A stretch of 45,890 nucleotides of DNA, taken from contig CASDSD010000014.1 in NCBI GenBank assembly GCA_949283205.1, positions 1-45,890 of the forward strand, written 5' to 3'. The position numbers and the translations under genes are program-made. The notes beneath the pieces were generated by a model. It ran no database searches and was not told the origin of the DNA. It saw only the letters and a list, made by a program, of their open reading frames with translations. Shown in pieces: positions 25,963-33,010 of this stretch. The first letter of the stretch is position 1, and each line of letters opens with the position of its first letter. This DNA is from an uncultured Alistipes sp. GTDB lineage: Bacteria; Bacteroidota; Bacteroidia; Bacteroidales; Rikenellaceae.

Positions 25963-27189
25963 CTACTTCAGCAACCACCTGTTCAATACCGTGTGCGGCG
26001 TCGCGACAACGAACTTGTAGAAGTCCGACTGCGGATAGTCGTCCAGATGGACGACCATCCTCCCCTGGCGTGCCTTCACGCGTCCGACCTCGATCCACTC
26101 ATCGCGGCCGCCCTCCTTGAAGTTGTTCGTCACGGCCATATAAACGACGGCATCCTCCTTCGACCGCCCGCACTCCCAACGCAGCTCCACATCATCGTCA
26201 TAGGGGTGCGTCGTAAGGTCATGTATGTCGTACTCGCCGCAGAACGATATGCCGTCCGTCTCGAAGGCAACGTCGCGCGGCAGCTCGAAGCCCATGAAAC
26301 GGCATACCGTAGGGAATATATCGACAAGCGACAGCGTCGGCGACCCGAAATGGCCGTTCAGGCGCCCCGCATTGGTCGAGATCCACACGCTGCGCTCGCG
26401 CGCCGACTGCCCGCCGTGGCCATGGCCGCTCTCGTCGCGGCCGTGGTCGGTGGTGATGATCACCATCCACTCCTCGTCGAAGTTCTTCTCGCGCCACTGC
26501 ACGGCCTCCCAGATGCCGGCCACAAGTTCGTCGGTCTTTCGCACGTAGGTGTCACAGTATGTCCCGTCGCCGTGCGAGTGGAAGGCATCGTCCGTGTACC
26601 ACAGATAGACCCAGCTCAAATCGGGGGCGTCACGACGTATGCACTCGGCGGCCTCGCGGCAGACGACCGAGTCTATGGCAAAGATGTCGGTATGCCCGTC
26701 GGCCTTCCTGAATCCCGCGCCCTCCAGCTCATAGCCGTCGCGCACGATGTCTATCCGCAGGCCGTCCGTCTCGGGTTTGCCCGCCCCGATCAATACCGTC
26801 CTGTTGTCCGTCCAGCTCGAGAAGAGCGCCGTCGTATAGGTTTTCTTCTGCTCCTTGGCCACCCGGAACAGAGACCAGTAGTTGTAGTTGGGCTTCAGAT
26901 TGGAGTTCCCCGGAACATTGTGTTTGTTCAGCCACGTACCCGTAAGGATATTCATATACCCCACGGCCGAGATGGTCGGCGTCTGCGAATAGGCGCCGAT
27001 CTCACCGCCCGTAGTGGCCCGGGCATAACCGCCGTGCGCCGCGACATCGAATACCGTCGCAGGATGCACCCGCTCGATATAATCGGCCGGGATTCCGTCC
27101 ATAACGACATAGACTACCTTACGCGTCGCGGCCTGCGCCGCAACACATGCCAGCAGCACATATATCATGAACACGAGACGTCTCATCAT
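25963..27189 (-). CDS. Exported alkaline-phosphatase-superfamily hydrolase (NPP-like)
   Basis: A 408-residue protein with a signal peptide (RLVFMIYVLLACVAAQA). The catalytic core matches nucleotide pyrophosphatase/phosphodiesterase-like enzymes: metal Asp in VVYVVMDGIPADY, a nucleophile Thr/Ser region SQTPTISAVGYMNILTG, YTDDAFHSHG, and TTDHGR followed by GHGHGG with metal His residues. It probably removes phosphate or phosphodiester groups in the periplasm; the substrate is unknown. Two adjacent ATGs (27189 and 27186) are possible starts. A promoter at 27221-27252 drives it and probably mltG. Confidence 0.88.
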   Translation of the reverse strand: MMRRLVFMIYVLLACVAAQAATRKVVYVVMDGIPADYIERVHPATVFDVAAHGGYARATTGGEIGAYSQTPTISAVGYMNILTGTWLNKHNVPGNSNLKPNYNYWSLFRVAKEQKKTYTTALFSSWTDNRTVLIGAGKPETDGLRIDIVRDGYELEGAGFRKADGHTDIFAIDSVVCREAAECIRRDAPDLSWVYLWYTDDAFHSHGDGTYCDTYVRKTDELVAGIWEAVQWREKNFDEEWMVIITTDHGRDESGHGHGGQSARERSVWISTNAGRLNGHFGSPTLSLVDIFPTVCRFMGFELPRDVAFETDGISFCGEYDIHDLTTHPYDDDVELRWECGRSKEDAVVYMAVTNNFKEGGRDEWIEVGRVKARQGRMVVHLDDYPQSDFYKFVVATPHTVLNRWLLK

Positions 27190-27220
27190 ACAATCACCTT
27201 CTTAACATGGATTCCGCCTA

Positions 27221-27252
27221 CAAATGTAATAAAAGGATAGTGCAGAGACAAA
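27221..27252 (-). promoter_or_regulatory. Promoter of the phosphatase-mltG operon
   Basis: Minus strand TTTG (27249-27252), 20 bases, TACATTTG (27221-27228). The -33 region lies in a roughly 41-base element that is also found upstream of the isomerase gene at 34169-35044. Confidence 0.6.
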
Positions 27253-27281
27253 TCGGAGAGGCATTTTTCGGCTGCGGCCAT
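27241..27281 (-). repeat. Promoter-associated repeat, copy 1
   Basis: Shares about three quarters of its positions, by eye, with 35172-35213. The shared parts are GCAGAGACAAATC, TTTTCGG and CGGCCAT (plus-strand reading), with one single-base indel. In both copies it contains the -33 TTTG and the bases just upstream. Confidence 0.6.
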
Positions 27282-27377
27282 CGGACACGACCCTTCCGGA
27301 GCCGCGCAACAGGACCTCGGGGATAGATATTGCCGCGGCTGCTGCCGGCGGCCGAAAGACAAAATTCGCATCGATGT

Positions 27378-27408
27378 TTGCACGTTGCGAAAAAATTCCT
27401 ACCTTTGT
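27378..27408 (+). promoter_or_regulatory. Promoter of the SRP RNA gene
   Basis: TTTG (27378-27381), exactly 19 bases, TACCTTTG (27401-27408), placed directly before the RNA 5' end. Confidence 0.75.
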
Positions 27409-27410
27409 GC

Positions 27411-27511
27411 CGGGTAAGTCTTATACGACCAGCTCCTGCAGAATCCCCCAGGTGCGGAAGCAAGCAAGGGTATGCGGTTGTAGCGGTGCGATATAAGTAG
27501 CTTACCCTTTT
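27411..27511 (+). ncRNA. ffs: Signal recognition particle RNA (bacterial small / 4.5S type)
   Basis: An RNA of about 100 nucleotides that folds into one long hairpin. The terminal stem is GGGTAAG (27413-27419) with CTTACCC (27501-27507). The apical part carries the conserved SRP core, CAGGTGCGGAAGCAAGCAAGG, with a GGAA tetraloop closed by UGC/GCA and the asymmetric A-rich bulges that bind the Ffh M domain. A T run (27508-27513) after the stem ends transcription, and a strong promoter ends at 27408. The end positions are estimates. Its protein partner Ffh is encoded at 8792-10120. Confidence 0.92.
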
Positions 27512-27614
27512 TTCGTACCCTCACATCAACCTCCAATCTTCGTCCTATCTTCGCGCAGGGAGTCCGAATATGCTGACGCCGAGAACGCAAACGGTAAAAA
27601 AACAGACCGAATCT

Positions 27615-27645
27615 TTTGCAATGGCGATAATTATGCGTATCTTTG
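27615..27645 (+). promoter_or_regulatory. Promoter of the cold-shock gene
   Basis: TTTG (27615-27618), 19 bases, TATCTTTG (27638-27645). The predicted leader is only about 30 bases, unlike the long leader of E. coli cspA. Confidence 0.65.
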
Positions 27646-27683
27646 GTCTATACACAACAACTTTTCATGAAAAGCCCACTACT

Positions 27684-27896
27684 ATGATTGGTAAAGTAAA
27701 ATGGTTCGACAGCAAAAAAGGATACGGATTCATCCTTAACGAAGAGGGCCGCGAAATATTCGTACACTACACGGGTATCGTAGCCGACGGCTTCAAAGCG
27801 CTTGCCGAAGGTCAGAATGTAGAATTCGAGATCGAGAAGAATGACAAGGGCGAGCAGGCAGTAAACGTTACCGTACTGCACAAGAAACAGCAGTAA
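27684..27896 (+). CDS. Cold-shock domain protein (CspA family)
   Basis: A 70-residue single OB-fold protein that binds single-stranded RNA or DNA and acts as an RNA chaperone. The N-terminus MIGKVKWFDSKKGYGFI holds RNP1 (KGYGFI), and RNP2 reads IFVHY. The C-terminus VEFEIEKNDKGEQAVNV is standard. The ATG at 27684 gives the family's exact start; upstream in-frame ATGs fall in or before the promoter. It is monocistronic and converges on the SDR gene, with a large palindrome between them. Confidence 0.96.
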   Translation: MIGKVKWFDSKKGYGFILNEEGREIFVHYTGIVADGFKALAEGQNVEFEIEKNDKGEQAVNVTVLHKKQQ

Positions 27897-27939
27897 CGGA
27901 GGCGGAGACCGTGCCGCCGCAGGCGGCCGCCGATTACAT

Positions 27940-27973
27940 GATACGGAGTTGCCCGCGCGGGCAACTCCGTATC
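27940..27973. terminator. Perfect 34-bp palindrome between convergent genes
   Basis: GATACGGAGTTGCCCGC and its exact complement lie back to back (27940-27956 / 27957-27973). There is little T run on either side, so it may be a bidirectional terminator. It sits between the ends of the cold-shock and SDR genes. Confidence 0.65.
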
Positions 27974-28025
27974 CGTTTCGTCATCTTATATCCGACATCT
28001 AACACCCTAACACCCTAACGCCGCC

Positions 28026-28835
28026 TCACTTCTGGAACTGCATGGTATAGCTGCGCAGCCACCGCATAACAGGCCCCGAGACCATACGGCACAGCGGGAT
28101 GAAGAGGCGGAACCACCAGTCGGGCACTATACATCTGCGCCCCCGCCACATCGCCCTCAACGACCTGCGGGCACAGCTTTCGGGCGACATGAGCACCCCC
28201 ATGCGCAAGCCTATCTTCTGCCACCGCTTGGAGAGACCGTAGAGGTCGGTTGCGATACCTGCCGGGCAGACCGCCGTCACCGTCACGCCCAATTCGCGCA
28301 CCTCCTTCGAAAAGGCCACCGAGAAACTCTTCAGATAGGCCTTGCTGGCACTGTAGAGCGACAGCCCCGGATACGGCATCCAGATCGAATAGGAAGACAT
28401 GTTCAGGATGCGGCCGCCGCCGCGCGAAGCCATGTCCGCGGCATAGAGGCGGCACGTGACCGTCGCCGTGATGTCGTGCAGCATGATGATGCGGCAGATA
28501 CGCTCTATGGGGGTATTCAATATGTCGCAGAAGGAGAATATTCCGGCATTGTTTATCAGCACATCGACCTCGATGCCCTCGGCCTCCGTCCATGCGAAGA
28601 GCTCCTCGCCCGCCGTCACCGTAGCCAGATCCTTCGAGAGCCAGCGCACCGACACCGACGGATTCGCCGCCTGCACCTCCGCCGCCGTGCGGGCCAGCTG
28701 GTCGCCGTCGACGGCAACCATCACGACGTTATACCCCGCCTGCGCCAGCTGCATGGCATAGCTGCGGCCTATGCCCTTCGAAGCGCCCGTCACCAGCGCC
28801 GTCCGCGTCCCCGCGGCAAACACGTCCCGTTTCAT
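28026..28835 (-). CDS. Short-chain dehydrogenase/reductase, candidate 3-hydroxysteroid dehydrogenase
   Basis: A 269-residue classical SDR. The cofactor motif TGASKGIG is at 16-23, NNAG at 95-98, and the catalytic Ser147/148 - Tyr161 - Lys165 (SS...YSASK) are all present. The C-terminal part (FRLFIPLCRMVSGPVMRWL) is hydrophobic and could bind membrane or a lipid substrate, as in HSD17B12-like ketoreductases. The start overlaps the stop of the OYE-like gene (ATGA). In the company of a 5-alpha-reductase homologue and an ene-reductase, reduction or oxidation of a sterol 3-position (3-beta- or 3-alpha-HSDH) is the leading idea; sequence alone does not fix substrate or stereochemistry. Confidence 0.82.
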   Translation of the reverse strand: MKRDVFAAGTRTALVTGASKGIGRSYAMQLAQAGYNVVMVAVDGDQLARTAAEVQAANPSVSVRWLSKDLATVTAGEELFAWTEAEGIEVDVLINNAGIFSFCDILNTPIERICRIIMLHDITATVTCRLYAADMASRGGGRILNMSSYSIWMPYPGLSLYSASKAYLKSFSVAFSKEVRELGVTVTAVCPAGIATDLYGLSKRWQKIGLRMGVLMSPESCARRSLRAMWRGRRCIVPDWWFRLFIPLCRMVSGPVMRWLRSYTMQFQK

Positions 28836-30088
28836 CGCTTGCGGGGCAATCCTAATTCACGACATATCGTATCGGGCAGGTCGGGACAGTTGTGGCAGCA
28901 CTGCATGTCGATCGAATACATGCGCGCGATACAGTAATCCTTGTGGTCGCACCCCGAACGGGTATCGATATCCCCCTCGCGCATGCGGTTCACGAACGAA
29001 GGGTCGTTCACCAGCGCACGGGCCATCTGCACCATCTCGAAACCCTCGTCCAGCACACGCTCTATGCCGCGCCGCGACACGAGACCCCCGACATATACCA
29101 GCGGGCACTTCAACTCGCGGCGGAACCGTTTGGCGTTCTCCAGGAAGAAACACTCCTCGAAGTCGTACTGCTTGATCATCCACTGCCCGAACAGCGACAC
29201 CACGATCTTCTGCGGCCACATCTTCCACGGCATGTAGTATCCCATGGTCTTCGTGGGTATTCGTCCGCGCATGACCGCCATCGGCGCCCGCGACACGAAC
29301 CCCGACGAGAGGACTATGCCGTCCACGCCGTACGACTCGATCCGCTTGGCGATCTCGATCGACTCCGGCACCTCGATGCCCCCCTTGAAGCCGTCCTCCA
29401 TGTTGTGCTTCACCAGCACCGCCATGCGGCACCGCGCCGCCTCCCGCATAACCTCTTCCATGCACATGTCCATGAAGCGCATGCGGTTTGCGAGCGAGCC
29501 GCCGAACTCGTCGCGCCGGCGGTTCGTATAGGGTGACAGGAACTGCGAGATGAGGTATCCGTGGCCGGCATGCACCTCGACGCTGTCGAAGCCCGCCTCG
29601 TGCGCCGTCACGACGGCGCGGCCGAAGTCGCGCGCAATCTCCGCGATCTCGTCGCGGCGCAGGCGGCGGTGGAACGTCGGCGAGTAGAGGTTGAATCCGT
29701 TCGAGGCCGACACGGGGAAGCAACCCGCCGTAGACCAGTGTGTCATGTTGCCGCAGTGGCCGATCTGTATACCTGCGGCCGCGCCCTCGGCATGTATGGC
29801 GTCCGTAATGTCGCGCAGCGCCGGCACGATCTCGGGCCGCAGCCACAGCTGGCTGTTGAACGACACGCCGCTGCGGTTCACCGAGGCGTAGGCCAGAGTG
29901 GTCATGCCGATGCCGCCGCGGGCGACGCTCACGTGGTAATCCTTCAATTTCTGCGTCGGGCCGAAATCCTTGCCCATCGACTCGAATGCCGCCGAGCGTA
30001 TCGTGCGGTTGCGCAGCGTCACGGGACCCAGCTTGTAGGGGGTGAAGAGTTTCGAATCCTTCAGATCCTTATCCATATGTTTCTCCAT
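28832..30088 (-). CDS. Old-Yellow-Enzyme-like NADH:flavin oxidoreductase, candidate steroid ene-reductase
   Basis: A 418-residue FMN-type TIM-barrel enzyme. Landmarks are LFTPYKLGPVTLRNRTIRSA near the start, IQIGHCGN, VEVHAGHGYLISQFLSP, TNRRRDEFGGSLANRMRF and YVGGLVSRRGIE with the phosphate-binding region. It has only the barrel plus a Cys-rich tail (Cys380, 386, 397, 398, 401); the FAD/NAD domain of 2,4-dienoyl-CoA reductase and BaiCD/BaiH-type enzymes is absent. In the usual CxxCNxC motif the middle Cys is Lys383. The start at 30088 (alternative 30076) follows the 5-alpha-reductase gene by 10 bases. Related flavoenzymes reduce the delta-4 bond of 3-keto steroids; that role here is inferred from context. 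Confidence 0.83.
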   Translation of the reverse strand: MEKHMDKDLKDSKLFTPYKLGPVTLRNRTIRSAAFESMGKDFGPTQKLKDYHVSVARGGIGMTTLAYASVNRSGVSFNSQLWLRPEIVPALRDITDAIHAEGAAAGIQIGHCGNMTHWSTAGCFPVSASNGFNLYSPTFHRRLRRDEIAEIARDFGRAVVTAHEAGFDSVEVHAGHGYLISQFLSPYTNRRRDEFGGSLANRMRFMDMCMEEVMREAARCRMAVLVKHNMEDGFKGGIEVPESIEIAKRIESYGVDGIVLSSGFVSRAPMAVMRGRIPTKTMGYYMPWKMWPQKIVVSLFGQWMIKQYDFEECFFLENAKRFRRELKCPLVYVGGLVSRRGIERVLDEGFEMVQMARALVNDPSFVNRMREGDIDTRSGCDHKDYCIARMYSIDMQCCHNCPDLPDTICRELGLPRKR

Positions 30089-30098
30089 TTTTCGCGTA

Positions 30099-30872
30099 TC
30101 AATATATGAACGGGATGATGCGTTTGCGGCCGAGCGAGGTGAACTCCTCGCCGAACTCCTTCTCGTAGCGTTTGTAGAGCGAGGCCGAACGCGGCGCCAG
30201 ATTGGCGAAGGTCCACCATATGAAGACCGCACCGGCCCACGACCACGACGCCACGGCAAATCCCGTCCACTCGAGCAGCTCGCCGAAATAGTTGGCCGAC
30301 GAGACATAGCGGAACATGCCGCCGCGGGGGATGTAATGGCGCGTGTCGCCCTCCTTGCGCAGGTGGCGTATGATGTAGTCCGACTGCAGGTTGATGAACA
30401 TGCCGGCAAGGAAGAGTACGATGCCTACATATATGAACGGTTTGCCGAACCACCCGTCATAATAGTCCGCAGGTGAGAAATAGAATATCCACCCGCCCTG
30501 CATCAGGGCGTTGAGCGTATTGAACACCATGCCCATGAGGACTATTCCGAGCGGCATCTTCGAGTTTCCTCGCATCAGGAGCGGGAAGACGAACGACCGC
30601 TGGAAGTAATGCAGCTGGAACATGGCCAGCAGTGTCAGCGGCACCGCCTCCCACATGCGGTCGGAGCATGCCCACAGCACCCACATCATGATGAAGACGG
30701 GCGACTCCATCAGCACCCATCCCACCTTGTTCGGTACGGGAGGCCCGTAACGGCGGTCGAACAGATAGCCGTAACCGGCCTCGAAGAAGTGCAGCGCCAC
30801 AAAGACGCCCAGCGCGATGACGGCCATCACCGCCAGGAATATGTTATACGCAGTAAGATAATTTTCCATCAT
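30099..30872 (-). CDS. Steroid 5-alpha-reductase (SRD5A) family integral membrane enzyme
   Basis: A 257-residue multi-pass membrane protein that matches the SRD5A family over its full length. Residues that bind NADPH and steroid in human SRD5A2 are present at nearly the same numbers: Glu56 (human E57) in MESP, Tyr89 (Y91) in LHYFQRSF, Asn194 and Glu198 (N193, E197) in YVSSANYFGELLEW. The end, RKRIIPFIY, matches the family C-terminus. The family reduces the delta-4 bond of 3-oxo steroids with NADPH to give 5-alpha products. It is the first gene of a three-gene minus-strand cluster. Starts at 30872 and 30869 are equivalent. Confidence 0.9.
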   Translation of the reverse strand: MMENYLTAYNIFLAVMAVIALGVFVALHFFEAGYGYLFDRRYGPPVPNKVGWVLMESPVFIMMWVLWACSDRMWEAVPLTLLAMFQLHYFQRSFVFPLLMRGNSKMPLGIVLMGMVFNTLNALMQGGWIFYFSPADYYDGWFGKPFIYVGIVLFLAGMFINLQSDYIIRHLRKEGDTRHYIPRGGMFRYVSSANYFGELLEWTGFAVASWSWAGAVFIWWTFANLAPRSASLYKRYEKEFGEEFTSLGRKRIIPFIY

Positions 30873-31371
30873 GACACACCTTCAGTATCGCACATCCCGC
30901 CCGCCGCTGCGGCACACCGTCGGCGCAGGGGACATGCCATGTTGCCGCAATACGGCAAATATACGCATTTAGACCGCAATATCCCGCCGCCACATGAGAA
31001 AAAAATCCCTTTCGGAACAATTTCGGAAACAAATGTGGCAAACCGCACCCGTACCGGAACCTTTGCGGACAAAATTACCCTCCGCAACCATATCCATCGA
31101 CCGACATTTTTCGTATATTTGCAGTGGCGGAGTTTTCGCCACATACAGTAAAGAAGCGTCATGCTTTATCCCGTCGACAGGAAAACAGGAAATTAGCAAA
31201 GTCATATGAATACAACCGCGGGACATTCCACGCTCATGCGTGTATCTCCCGCATTATGTGAGTATGCTGTTTTTCCGGCTGCCCGGCCGAGATACGGTGT
31301 CGCTGTTCCACGTTTCTCGTTAATAAACGCTAACCAGCCTTCGGGAACAGAAAGGCTCAATTAACAAGGAG
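30873..31371. other. Divergent intergenic region
   Basis: About 500 bases separate the 5-alpha-reductase cluster from the interrupted lipoprotein gene. Weak -7 boxes are seen on the minus strand (TATATTTG at 30956-30963; TAATTTTG at 31070-31077) and on the plus strand (TATATTTG at 31114-31121), none with a TTG at the usual distance. A small inverted repeat AGCCTT / AAGGCT lies at 31336-31357. I see no RNA gene. Confidence 0.4.
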
Positions 31372-31908
31372 ATGAAAAAACTCTAATCGCTTATCTCGCA
31401 GTCACTGCACAAGAGTGCGATGTGCACCGCCATTGCTGCCGCCATGTGCTGCCTGTCGATGACCTCGTGCGAAAACGACAAGGACGACGACGCCCAAACG
31501 GTCTATGAAATGCTCCAGGGCACATGGGTCAGCACTCACGTCGAAGGCCACGAATATCTTATCGACACGGAGACCGGTGAATATAAATAGAAAGACGACT
31601 TCGACGAAAATATCAACGACATCTCCAACGAGATGTGGATCAAGTTCCGGCTCGACCGCAACAACAAAATAACCATCCTCGAGTCGGGCGATCCCGGAGA
31701 CATGGTCCTGCCCGCCGTGGAGAACTACACATTCAACGGCAAACAGCTCGGCGGAATGGTCTTCAGCGGAGACTTCACCAACTATATGACGATTCTCGAC
31801 ATTTCCGATACGGAACTCGCCCTCGAACTCGACGACAAAGGATATGACGAGGACGGATATAACGATTACTACGCCATATACACCTTCAGGAAGGTAGAAC
31901 AGGAATAA
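31372..31908 (+). pseudogene. Lipoprotein gene interrupted by two in-frame stop codons
   Basis: One reading frame of 178 codons runs from an ATG with a good AAGGAG site (ends 31370) to TAA at 31906-31908. It is broken by TAA at codon 5 (31384-31386) and TAG at codon 73 (31588-31590). Codons 17-33 encode MCTAIAAAMCCLSMTSC, a lipobox with Cys33. The rest (MLQGTWVSTHVEGHEYL, ISNEMWIKFRLDRNN, NYMTILDISDTELALELDD, YYAIYTFRK) looks like a lipocalin-like domain. There is no frameshift and codon use is normal on both sides. Most likely a recently inactivated gene. A truncated product from the internal ATG at 31633 is possible but would lack a signal peptide. Confidence 0.75.
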
Positions 31909-31929
31909 CCATCAAAACATAAAATCCAT

Positions 31930-32676
31930 ATGAAGAAAACTCTACTAATGCTTGCAGCAGCCGTCATGGCCGTCACACCGCTCATGGCCGGAAACGGCGA
32001 CGGTAACGAAACCGTGACTACAGACACCGAGGTCCTCGCCGCAGCGGACAACACCGCCGCCGCCAAGCAGGGGAAGGTAAAAAAAGGCCCGTGGGACCGC
32101 AAAAAATATTTTTCCATAGGATATGCCAAGCAGACGCTCTCGCCCGAGTACGGCAACGAGTTCAAAAGCAAGTTCGGCGTATCGATGGTAAGCGGCCGCA
32201 ACATATTCCTGCACAAGAAGCCCGTTGCCAACATGCTGAAGTTCGCGATAGACCTGGGTTCGGACGTCAACTATGCCCAGTACAATGATCTGGAAGGGGA
32301 CTACGACATGCCCGATCCCGAACCCGGATATGAAGACGAAGAGGATATGGACCTCGGCCTGCACCATGTAGACATAGGTCTGCACGTGGGTCCCTCGATC
32401 TCGATCAACCCCGTGAGTCACCTCAAGCTGAACGTCTACTTCAGGTTCGTGCCCTCATACTCGATGCTTATCCTCAACAGCGAATTCTACCAGAGTTTCA
32501 CCCCGCTGTTCACCTACGGCGGCGAGATATCGTACAAGGCAATCGGTATCGGCATCGAGGGCCGCAGCGGCAACGCCAAATACACCGACATGCTCGCCCA
32601 GACAGAAGGGTCTGATTCGATGAAAATAAAGTACCAAACCAGCGCCATGCGTTTCTACATATCATTGCGTTTCTAA
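31930..32676 (+). CDS. Predicted outer-membrane beta-barrel protein
   Basis: A 248-residue exported protein with a signal peptide (KKTLLMLAAAVMAVTPLMA). A linker follows, then a C-terminal region of alternating hydrophobic strands (KYFSIGYAKQTL, LKLNVYFRFVPSY, SYKAIGIGIEGR, SAMRFYISLRF) that ends in Phe, the usual signature of an outer-membrane barrel. An acidic loop (DMPDPEPGYEDEEDMDLG) sits in the middle. I cannot name the family. It lies 21 bases after the interrupted lipoprotein gene and probably shared its transcript. A strong terminator follows at 32691-32736. Confidence 0.75.
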   Translation: MKKTLLMLAAAVMAVTPLMAGNGDGNETVTTDTEVLAAADNTAAAKQGKVKKGPWDRKKYFSIGYAKQTLSPEYGNEFKSKFGVSMVSGRNIFLHKKPVANMLKFAIDLGSDVNYAQYNDLEGDYDMPDPEPGYEDEEDMDLGLHHVDIGLHVGPSISINPVSHLKLNVYFRFVPSYSMLILNSEFYQSFTPLFTYGGEISYKAIGIGIEGRSGNAKYTDMLAQTEGSDSMKIKYQTSAMRFYISLRF

Positions 32677-32690
32677 AACGCTGCATGCAT

Positions 32691-32736
32691 GAAAGACAGG
32701 ACCCGCAGAAACCAAATTCTGCGGGTCCTGTCTTTC
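32691..32736 (+). terminator. Terminator of the barrel-protein gene
   Basis: A perfect 20-bp inverted repeat (core GACAGGACCCGCAGAA and its complement) with a six-base loop, 15 bases after the stop codon. Confidence 0.88.
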
Positions 32737-32950
32737 GCATATTCCCCTCCCCTTCACCGTATTCCCTCACAGGGGCAGGCATATGACATGGCCGGCCGCA
32801 GCGCAGGACATGCCCCCCCAAAAAGCTGCGCAGCGAAAGGCCCTTTACCGCAAAATACACGTACCGTAAAGGCCTTGCACCGCCAAAGGCCCGCAACCGC
32901 AGAGGACATCACGGAAGGCTCCCATCATAAAGGCCCCGCGTCACAGCGAA

Positions 32951-32985
32951 TAAAAAACAGGCACCCGCGCCATGCGGATGCCTGT
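32951..32985 (-). terminator. Terminator of the isomerase-like gene 33011-33880
   Basis: ACAGGCACCCGC / GCGGATGCCTGT (one mismatch), five-base loop, followed on the minus strand by a run of six T. Confidence 0.8.
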
Positions 32986-33010
32986 ACATGCATCGTCGTC
33001 CACGACAGCA

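Larger units (their letters stand above)
32677..33010. other. Intergenic region with AAAGGCC repeats and two terminators
   Basis: Between convergent genes. Besides the terminators it holds four AAAGGCC motifs (32836, 32868, 32885, 32929). Three of them begin loosely similar units of 16-17 bases ending in ACCGC. No open frame or RNA family is recognised here. Confidence 0.5.

Noticed and set aside
27413-27507. tRNA or tmRNA reading of the structured RNA
   Set aside because: No cloverleaf, T-loop GTTCRA or CCA end; the GGAA tetraloop core and the long single stem identify SRP RNA.
31206-31364. A 52-codon frame upstream of the interrupted lipoprotein
   Set aside because: No ribosome-binding site, no recognisable features, and it overlaps the region expected to hold the leader.
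32836-32985. Possible CRISPR array or attachment site in the AAAGGCC region
   Set aside because: Repeats are too short, uneven in spacing and not separated by unique spacers; no cas or integrase gene nearby.
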